DNA from: Carnobacterium_A sp047553015
GTDB lineage: Bacteria; Bacillota; Bacilli; Lactobacillales; Carnobacteriaceae
DNA: 64,000 nt
NCBI RefSeq assembly: GCF_047553015.1
Contig: NZ_CP180212.1
Location: forward strand, 868,001 to 932,000
Reading direction: 5' to 3'
The position numbers and the translations under genes are program-made. Below are positions 58,172-64,000 of this stretch, piece by piece. The notes beneath the pieces were generated by a model, which worked only from the letters and a program-made list of their open reading frames with translations, searched no databases and was not told where the DNA came from. Position 1 is the stretch's first letter. Each line of letters opens with the position of its first letter.

Positions 58172-59866
58172 TTACATTTGATCAGGAGATTTTACTCCTA
58201 ATAATCTTAAATCTTCTTTTAGAATAGCAGCAACAGATTGAACCAAAGCTAAACGAGCAGGTTTTTCTGCATCTTCTATTAAAACTTTACTATTTGCATA
58301 ATATCTATTAAAAGCTTGAGCTAATTGTAAAGAATGTTTTGCAATAATAGAAGGTTCACGTTTTTCGTAAGATCTTTGAACAATGGATGGATACTCTTGT
58401 AATAATTTAATAATTTCCCAACTATAAGCATCGTTCAACTCATACGTATCTTCACTATTAGTTAGTGGATTTCCAGCTTTTCGCAAGATACTCATTGCGC
58501 GAGCCCTTGTATATTGAACATAAGGACCTGTTTCACCTTCAAAACGTACAACTTCTTCTAAAACAAAGTCAAAGTTGTTTAAGCGATCATTTTTGAGATC
58601 ATGGAAAATAACAGCTCCGATTCCAACTTGTTTAGCTACTTCGTCTTTGTTTGGTAAATCAGGATTTTTTTCTGAAATTTGTTTGCCAGCTAAGTTAACA
58701 GCCTCATTTAAAACTTCTTCAAGCAGGACAATTTTACCTTGACGTGTAGACAGTTTTTTTCCACCTTGGGTAATTAAACCAAAAGCAATATGCTGCATAT
58801 CATCTGCCCAAGAAAGACCCATTTCTTTCAACACCGCATTCAATTGATTGAAGTGATTGCTTTGTTCATTTCCAACAACATATAAACTTTGTGCAAAGTC
58901 ATAATTGCGTTTACGGTAAAAAGCAGCAGCTAGGTCACGTGTGATATAGAGAGTAGCTCCGTCAGATTTTTTGATTAGTGCAGGATTTAGATTGTATTTA
59001 TCTAAATCAACAATACTAGCTTTTTGGTTAATTTTTAATAAATTCTTTTCCTCAAGTAATTCAATAACTTCATCCATTTTGTCATTATAGAATGCTTCTC
59101 CACTGATTGCATCAAATTCAATATCTAACATATCATAAATATGATTGAATTCTTTCAATGACTCTTCACGGAACCATTCCCAAAGAGAGACTGCTTCTTC
59201 ATTGCCATCTTCTAATTTTTTGAACCAAACACGTGCATCTTCATTTAGTTCAGGTTCATCTTCAGCTACGGCATGGAATTTAACGTACAGACGCAATAAT
59301 TCGGTAATAGGTTCAGCATCAATAGCTTCTGAATTTCCCCATAATTTATAAGCAACAATTAGTTTTCCAAACTGAGTTCCCCAGTCTCCAAGGTGGTTAA
59401 TTTTAATCGGTTGATACCCAACCTTACGGTAGATATTAGCAAGCGCATTCCCGATAACAGTTGAACGTAGATGACCCATTGAAATAGGTTTTGCAATATT
59501 AGGAGAAGACATATCAATTGGTACATTTCGATTTTCGCCAATAGCTAAATCTCCATAATGGTCACCTTTTTTCAAAACATCTGCTAATACAGCAGCACTA
59601 ACAGCTTTTTTATCTAAGAAAAAATTTAAATATGGCCCAACAACTTCAGTTTTTTCAATAATAGTAGAAGAAATTTTGCCACCTAAATCTGCTGCAATGT
59701 TCTGAGGTGCTTGTTTAAATTCTTTTGCTAAAATAAATGTTGGGAAAGCAACGTCACCGTGTTCAGCTGTCTTTGGTTTTTCAAGTAAATCAAAAATTTT
59801 CTCAACAGTTAGTGTTTCACCAATTTGTTCATGTAAGGCTTCAGCAACGAGTAGTTTATAGTTCAT
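58172..59866 (-). CDS. argS: Arginyl-tRNA synthetase
   Basis: 564 residues, class I synthetase. The HIGH-like motif is in SPNIAKPISMGH (121-132), an LSTRQGKIVLL segment stands at the KMSKS position, and the C-terminal DALR anticodon-binding domain ends the protein (YYANSKVLIED onward). An N-terminal Add1 domain for the tRNA D-loop occupies about 1-95. ATG at 59866 follows AGGAGG on the minus strand. Expression is controlled by the T-box leader just upstream. Confidence 0.97.
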   Translation of the reverse strand: MNYKLLVAEALHEQIGETLTVEKIFDLLEKPKTAEHGDVAFPTFILAKEFKQAPQNIAADLGGKISSTIIEKTEVVGPYLNFFLDKKAVSAAVLADVLKKGDHYGDLAIGENRNVPIDMSSPNIAKPISMGHLRSTVIGNALANIYRKVGYQPIKINHLGDWGTQFGKLIVAYKLWGNSEAIDAEPITELLRLYVKFHAVAEDEPELNEDARVWFKKLEDGNEEAVSLWEWFREESLKEFNHIYDMLDIEFDAISGEAFYNDKMDEVIELLEEKNLLKINQKASIVDLDKYNLNPALIKKSDGATLYITRDLAAAFYRKRNYDFAQSLYVVGNEQSNHFNQLNAVLKEMGLSWADDMQHIAFGLITQGGKKLSTRQGKIVLLEEVLNEAVNLAGKQISEKNPDLPNKDEVAKQVGIGAVIFHDLKNDRLNNFDFVLEEVVRFEGETGPYVQYTRARAMSILRKAGNPLTNSEDTYELNDAYSWEIIKLLQEYPSIVQRSYEKREPSIIAKHSLQLAQAFNRYYANSKVLIEDAEKPARLALVQSVAAILKEDLRLLGVKSPDQM

Positions 59867-59925
59867 GTTTTTTCCTCCTATTTAAATCTCTATTTTTTAC
59901 TTATTTCAAACTTTAGAATACAAAA

Positions 59926-60172
59926 AAAGCCCTAATTTGATTTACAAATAAATCAAAAAAGAGACGAGGTTGAGCCCGCGGTACCACTCTTGTTGTTTTG
60001 TCTAAGGAACAAAACCACTTGTTTTTAGATAACGGCAAACAAAACCGAATAATTTTACTAGTTTCAAATTATTTTCTCAAAAGTGCGGTTCCTGATTTTT
60101 TTGTTATTGGCTTACACCATCCCAATTCGCTTTAAACAAACTAAATCAGTACTCTCTTCATCATTGAATCGT
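59926..60172 (-). promoter_or_regulatory. T-box riboswitch, arginine-specific, for argS
   Basis: On the minus strand the leader begins with GATGAAGAGAGTACTG (stem I base) and has a distal loop ending TGGTGTAAGCC. The specifier region GGAACCGCACTTTTGAG gives CGC (Arg) when read in the same register as other T-boxes. The conserved T-box GAGTGGTACCGCGGGC lies at 59973-59988. A terminator follows, with stem TTTGATTTA/TAAATCAAA extended by CTCT/AGGG and a T-run at 59922-59928. Uncharged tRNA-Arg would favour readthrough. Confidence 0.9.
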
Positions 60173-60190
60173 TATTTTTTTCTATTTATC

Positions 60191-60199
60191 AAGTATAGC
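60191..60199 (-). promoter_or_regulatory. Extended -10 promoter of argS
   Basis: On the minus strand TGC-TATACT precedes the T-box leader by about 20 bases. The -35 is weak. Confidence 0.5.
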
Positions 60200-60211
60200 A
60201 AAGTATTTAGA

Positions 60212-60225
60212 TAAATTCCATTCAT
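60212..60225. promoter_or_regulatory. Second, weaker ARG-box-like site
   Basis: TAAATTCCATTCAT agrees at 10 of 14 positions with the better site 23 bp away. Confidence 0.35.
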
Positions 60226-60234
60226 TTTAAAAAA

Positions 60235-60248
60235 GAATTTTTATTCAT
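60235..60248. promoter_or_regulatory. ARG-box-like operator for ArgR
   Basis: The complement reads ATGAATAAAAATTC, matching the core of the Bacillus ARG box CATGAATAAAAATTCAAG. It lies between the divergent argS and argR promoters. Confidence 0.55.
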
Positions 60249-60294
60249 TATTTTGTAGATAGTTTGATAAATCTAAGCGTCTTCATACTTTGTT

Positions 60295-60303
60295 TGGTAT
60301 AAT
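60295..60303 (+). promoter_or_regulatory. Promoter of argR
   Basis: Extended -10 TGG-TATAAT, 38 bp upstream of the argR start; no clear -35. Confidence 0.6.
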
Positions 60304-60340
60304 ACCAGTAGATAGTGTAATTATGAGGAGGTCTTGTAGT

Positions 60341-60796
60341 ATGAAAAAATCTAATAGACAACTAGCCATAAAACAAATTATTAATAACTACGATGTTGGA
60401 ACACAAGAAGAGCTATTGCACTACTTAAAGGAAGAAGGAGTAGAAGCAACACAAGCAACGATTTCACGTGATATTAAAGAGATGCATCTAGTGAAAACAA
60501 CGACTTCAAGCGGGAATGTAAAGTACGCTCTATTCCAAAACAATAAAATGTCAACGGAAGAAAAATTGCAGTCCACACTAGGTGAAGTTACTATAAAATT
60601 AACTCGTGTTCAATTTCTAACAATCTTAATGACTATTCCAGGTAACGCTCATGTTATTGGAGCATTAATGGACGCAATTGATTTTCCTGAAAAAGTAGGA
60701 ACCATTGCTGGGAATGATACGTGCATTATTATTTCTAAAAATGAAGAAGATGCAGTTAAAATGTATGATTATTTACACAAATGGATAAATGCATAA
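60341..60796 (+). CDS. argR: Arginine repressor family regulator ArgR/AhrC
   Basis: 151 residues from ATG 60341, 9 bases after GAGGAGGT; the frame is open to 60290. The N-terminal winged helix-turn-helix has ATQATISRDIKEMHLVK. The C-terminal hexamer and arginine-binding domain ends with GTIAGNDTCIII; the usual pair of arginine-binding aspartates (GDDT) is N125-D126 here. It regulates arginine synthesis or breakdown genes; here it is divergent from argS. Lactobacillales often have two ArgR-type proteins that work together. Confidence 0.93.
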   Translation: MKKSNRQLAIKQIINNYDVGTQEELLHYLKEEGVEATQATISRDIKEMHLVKTTTSSGNVKYALFQNNKMSTEEKLQSTLGEVTIKLTRVQFLTILMTIPGNAHVIGALMDAIDFPEKVGTIAGNDTCIIISKNEEDAVKMYDYLHKWINA

Positions 60797-60810
60797 AATG
60801 GAGGTTCTTT

Positions 60811-62343
60811 ATGACAAAACTACCTGAGTTTCATTTAGCAGATTTACAAAATGGATCTGATATTAGAGGAATTGCTATTCAAACAAAAAATAACGAATTA
60901 ACTTTAACAAATGACAGAATTGAAAAAATTAGTTATGGCTTAATGGCGTGGTTAAAAGAATACAAAAAACTGACTAACTCACTAACAACTATTAAAGTTG
61001 CCATTGGATACGATAGTCGATTATCTGCTAAAAGAATTCAAGAAGTCATTATAAAAACGCTAATAAATCTGGGTGTCGATATTATTGACGTTGGTTTAGC
61101 TACAACACCTGCCATGTTTATGTCGACCCAATACCAAGAATTTGACTGTGATGCTGCGATTATGATTACAGCAAGTCACTTACCTTATCAATACAACGGC
61201 TTGAAGTTTTTCACAAAAGACGGTGGGGCAGAGCATGAGGACATTGAATTTATTTTAGCCAATACAGATGTGAAAAAACAACCTTATCCCAAAGATAAGG
61301 GAGAAGTGAAAAAGGCTGATTTATTAAAGGTTTATGCAGCTGATTTAAGGAGTAAAATAAAAAAAGAAATTGATGATGTAGAAAATCATGAGAAACCTTT
61401 AGCCGGTAGACACATTATTGTAGATGCTGGAAATGGTGCTGGAGGATTTTTTGCGAAAGAAGTCTTAGAAAAATTAGGTGCCAACATTACAGGCAGTCAG
61501 TTTCTGGATCCAGACGGAACGTTTCCAAACCACATTCCAAATCCAGATAATAAAGAAGCGATGGCTAGCATCCAAAAAGCAGTTTTAGAAAATAAAGCTG
61601 ATTTAGGTATTATTTTTGATACAGACGTAGACAGATCAGCATTAGTTGATCATAAAGGTGTAACGTTGAATCGGAATAACTTGATTGCGGTTATTTCTGC
61701 TATCGTGATAGCTGAAAATCCTGGTACAACGATTGTAACAAATTCCGCAACATCAGAGCACTTAAAAACATTTATAGAAGAACAAGGTGGTCAACAAAAT
61801 CGTTATTTAACTGGATACCGTAATGTCATTAACCAAGCATTGAAATTAAACAAAGAAGGAATTCATACCTCATTAGCTATAGAAACAAGTGGGCATGCAG
61901 CACTTAAAGAAAATTATTTTTTAGATGATGGTGCTTACTTAGTTGCTAAAATATTAATGGCCGATGCACGGTTGCGTAAAGAAAATAAAAAAATTGGCAG
62001 TTTAATAGAAACATTAAAACAACCAATAGAAACAGATGAAGTTCGTTTTAAGATTTTAACTAAGCCGATTAGAGAAAACGGGTTAGATACGATGGAGAAA
62101 TTCAGAGAATTTATAGAACAGGTGCCTGATTTAGTGATTGAACCCAATAATTTAGAAGGTGTAAGAGTAAACACAAAAGGTATTTACGGTTCAGGCTGGC
62201 TGTTGTTGAGAATGAGTTTACACGAGCCTTTACTAGTTCTAACTTTTGAAAGCGATCAAATGGGTACAATCAAACAGTTGCGCCAAAAGTTAAAAGGATT
62301 TTTTATTTCACAAGAATGTTTAGATTCATCTGACTTGTCATAA
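60811..62343 (+). CDS. Phosphohexomutase (phosphomannomutase/phosphoglucomutase)
   Basis: 510 residues from ATG 60811 (MTKLPEFHLADLQNGSDIRG), with GGAGGT upstream, 14 bp after argR. It is an alpha-D-phosphohexomutase: catalytic phosphoserine in ITASHLPYQYNGLKF, metal loop DTDVDRSAL, sugar loop ETSGHAAL, and a C-terminal phosphate-binding domain with GVRVNTKGIYGSGW. Whether it prefers mannose or glucose phosphate cannot be read. It probably shares the argR transcript; a functional link to arginine is not evident. Confidence 0.87.
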   Translation: MTKLPEFHLADLQNGSDIRGIAIQTKNNELTLTNDRIEKISYGLMAWLKEYKKLTNSLTTIKVAIGYDSRLSAKRIQEVIIKTLINLGVDIIDVGLATTPAMFMSTQYQEFDCDAAIMITASHLPYQYNGLKFFTKDGGAEHEDIEFILANTDVKKQPYPKDKGEVKKADLLKVYAADLRSKIKKEIDDVENHEKPLAGRHIIVDAGNGAGGFFAKEVLEKLGANITGSQFLDPDGTFPNHIPNPDNKEAMASIQKAVLENKADLGIIFDTDVDRSALVDHKGVTLNRNNLIAVISAIVIAENPGTTIVTNSATSEHLKTFIEEQGGQQNRYLTGYRNVINQALKLNKEGIHTSLAIETSGHAALKENYFLDDGAYLVAKILMADARLRKENKKIGSLIETLKQPIETDEVRFKILTKPIRENGLDTMEKFREFIEQVPDLVIEPNNLEGVRVNTKGIYGSGWLLLRMSLHEPLLVLTFESDQMGTIKQLRQKLKGFFISQECLDSSDLS

Positions 62344-62398
62344 AAGATTTCATCCTGCCATGACGAGTGGGTAAGCACAATCAAAGGAGCTGGTTAAA

Positions 62399-63262
62399 AT
62401 GAATCAGGGACTACTAGATAGTTACACATGCTACAATGGAGTTGAAATCCCCAAATTAGGATTGGGCGTCTTTTTAATGAAGGATGAGAGTGAGCTAATT
62501 GACGCAATTAAGTCAGCTGTTGAATTTGGTTACCGTCATTTTGATACAGCTAAAATATATGAGAACGAAGAGTATGTGGCTAGAGGATTAAAAGAATCAG
62601 GTCTGTCACGTGAAGAAGTTTTTTTAACATCAAAAGTTTGGAATTATGATCAAGGATATGAAGAAACAAAAAGAGCTTTTCAAGAATCGCTAGATAAATT
62701 AGAGACAGATTATTTAGACTTATACCTAATTCATTGGCCTGCAGAAAAATTTATAGATACATGGCGGGCAATGATTGAATTATATGAAGCTGGAAAAATT
62801 AAAGTTATTGGTGTTTCAAATTTTCAAATTCATCATTTAGAAGAATTAAAAAATGCAGGATTAGTGCAACCAATGGTTAATCAAATAGAAACTCATCCGG
62901 AGTTTCCACAAAAGGAATTACATGATTACATGAAAGAAAATGGGATCATCCATGAAGCTTGGGGACCATTAGGCCAAGGGAAATCTGACTTATTGAATCA
63001 CTCTATTTTAGCTAAAATAGGGCGAAAATATTTTAAAACACCAGCACAAGTCGTTTTACGTTGGCATCTAGAACGTGGTGAGGTGATTATCCCTAAATCG
63101 ATTCATAGAAATCGAATTAAAGAAAATAGTGAACTCTTTGATTTTTCTTTGACTCAAGAAGACATGGATGAAATTGCTTTATTAAATACAGAAACTCGTT
63201 ATGGTGGAGATCCAGACAATCAAGAACGCCTTAGAGCAACTTCAATTAAACCAACGAAATAA
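62399..63262 (+). CDS. Aldo/keto reductase
   Basis: 287 residues, TIM-barrel NADPH-dependent oxidoreductase. The catalytic tetrad is visible: Asp and Tyr in YRHFDTAKIYENEE, Lys in LTSKVWN, His in YLIHWPAE. IGVSNFQIHHLE and the cofactor-binding IPKSIHRNRIKENSELF follow. Closest to the family of diketo-gulonate or glyoxal reductases (YtbE/YvgN-like); substrate unknown. A GGAGCTGG lies 5 bases before the ATG. Confidence 0.92.
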   Translation: MNQGLLDSYTCYNGVEIPKLGLGVFLMKDESELIDAIKSAVEFGYRHFDTAKIYENEEYVARGLKESGLSREEVFLTSKVWNYDQGYEETKRAFQESLDKLETDYLDLYLIHWPAEKFIDTWRAMIELYEAGKIKVIGVSNFQIHHLEELKNAGLVQPMVNQIETHPEFPQKELHDYMKENGIIHEAWGPLGQGKSDLLNHSILAKIGRKYFKTPAQVVLRWHLERGEVIIPKSIHRNRIKENSELFDFSLTQEDMDEIALLNTETRYGGDPDNQERLRATSIKPTK

Positions 63263-63298
63263 AAAAAGATTTGGCATAAAAAATGCCAAATCTTTTTT
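63261..63298. terminator. Bidirectional terminator between the aldo/keto reductase gene and zwf
   Basis: AAAAAGATTTGGCAT pairs with ATGCCAAATCTTTTT around a short A loop. It serves both converging genes. Confidence 0.9.
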
Positions 63299-63333
63299 GT
63301 TTTTGTTTTGTTTTTTTAAAGAGACTAAACCTA

Positions 63334-63999
63334 TTAATCTTTATTAGGACACCAATGCCATTTGAATCCATCTTTAATCAATAATTTTTCACTATCAGTT
63401 GGTCCCATAGAACCACTGGCATAATTAGGGAAATCAATTGTTTTATTGTCCCAGTGTTCGCGAATAACATCAACGAATTTCCAAGATGTTGCTACTTCAT
63501 CCCAATGAGTGAAGTTAGTTGAATCACCATTTAAACAATCTAGAATAAGTTTTTCATAAGCTTCAGGACTATTCGCAGTTGTTTCAGCAGAATGTTTGTG
63601 TTCTAATTTTAAGGTCTCAGTTTCTAATCCTAATCCTATTTTTTTAGTATTCAATTCTAAAGAAAAACCTTCTGTTGGCTGAATGTAAATAGTAAGAATA
63701 TTAGCAGGTAAAGGCTTATCGTTGTTATCAAATAAATTTAGCGGTACATTTTTAAATTCAATATCAATTTGAGTTCCTTTTTCAGCTAGACGTTTTCCAG
63801 TTCTAAAATAAAAAGGAACACCAGCCCATCTAAAGTTATCAATCAAAATTTTTCCAGCAACAAACGTTTCTGTTTGAGAATCAGGTGCCACATTTATTTC
63901 TTCACGGTAGCCATTTAAATTTTCATGACTACTATCAAGACTAGGACCATATTGGCCTCTAACCATATACTCTGTTACTTCATTTGGTTCAAATAGCCG
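63334..63999 (-). CDS. zwf: Glucose-6-phosphate 1-dehydrogenase, C-terminal part
   Basis: The last 221 codons of a minus-strand gene whose start lies beyond the window (family about 490-510 residues). The frame is open to the window edge, reading RLFEPNEVTEYMVRGQYGPS. FYFRTGKRLAEKGTQI and the ending region HWDEVATSWKFVD are typical of G6PD. It makes 6-phosphogluconolactone and NADPH and feeds the pentose phosphate route that includes Rpe in this window. The NADP-binding and active-site halves are not visible here. Confidence 0.95.
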   Translation of the reverse strand, partial: RLFEPNEVTEYMVRGQYGPSLDSSHENLNGYREEINVAPDSQTETFVAGKILIDNFRWAGVPFYFRTGKRLAEKGTQIDIEFKNVPLNLFDNNDKPLPANILTIYIQPTEGFSLELNTKKIGLGLETETLKLEHKHSAETTANSPEAYEKLILDCLNGDSTNFTHWDEVATSWKFVDVIREHWDNKTIDFPNYASGSMGPTDSEKLLIKDGFKWHWCPNKD

Positions 64000-64000
64000 G

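Overview
The window is chromosomal DNA of a low-GC Gram-positive bacterium of the order Lactobacillales. The 16S rRNA gene resembles Carnobacterium as I remember it, so Carnobacteriaceae is the best guess. This rests on recall and gene order, not on a database search. Nearly all genes lie on the plus strand. I see no insertion sequence, prophage, integrase or CRISPR array.

Layout. 1-7.5 kb: a Na+-type V-ATPase operon (ntpI, partial, then K-E-C-F-A-B-D) like that of Enterococcus hirae. 7.7-8.8 kb: a PC4-like ssDNA-binding protein, then gmk-rpoZ. 9.0-20.6 kb: the Firmicute housekeeping block coaBC-priA-def-fmt-rsmB-stp-pknB-rsgA-rpe-thiN, closed by a two-way terminator shared with the inverted rpmB. 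21.2-37.8 kb: asp23-like, fakA, recG, plsX, acpP, rnc, smc, a HAD phosphatase, ftsY, ylxM, ffh, rpsP, khpA, rimM, trmD, rplS. This is the Bacillus order without fapR, fabD and fabG between recG and acpP. 37.8-44.4 kb: an rRNA operon with three candidate promoters and RNase III processing stems, 16S-23S-5S, then 12 tRNA genes. 44.6-47.9 kb: a divergent ATP-type PEP carboxykinase with a cre-like site, followed by a class Ic aspartate aminotransferase. 48.5-51.5 kb: three RNA-modification genes (rlmA, queG, trmL). 51.8-55.3 kb: a heterodimeric ABC exporter. 55.4-56.0 kb: yidD and a CstR-like repressor. 56.1-56.8 kb: a broken purine permease gene on the minus strand. 57.0-58.1 kb: a BMP-family nucleoside-binding lipoprotein. 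58.2-60.2 kb: argS behind a T-box leader on the minus strand, divergent from argR. 60.8-63.3 kb: a phosphohexomutase and an aldo/keto reductase. The window ends inside zwf (minus strand).

How the parts work together. Most of the window serves translation and its quality control (rRNA, tRNA, def/fmt, RsmB, RsgA, RimM, TrmD, QueG, TrmL, SRP, ribosomal proteins), together with chromosome maintenance (Smc, RecG, PriA), PASTA-kinase signalling, phospholipid precursor synthesis (FakA, PlsX, ACP) and Na+ homeostasis. Accessory or locally regulated parts are the pckA/aminotransferase pair, the exporter, the CstR-like regulator, the decayed permease and the arginine switch.

I found no clear candidate for a wholly new system. 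The best leads are local: tandem ARG-box-like sites plus an Arg T-box between argS and argR; a CstR-like operator inside the yidD promoter; a 17-bp perfect hairpin between rnc and smc; a possible small RNA upstream of the exporter; changed key residues in CoaBC and ArgR; and the truncated, nonsense-mutated permease. Many genes start with TTG or GTG, and several starts below were chosen from Shine-Dalgarno spacing and family alignment.
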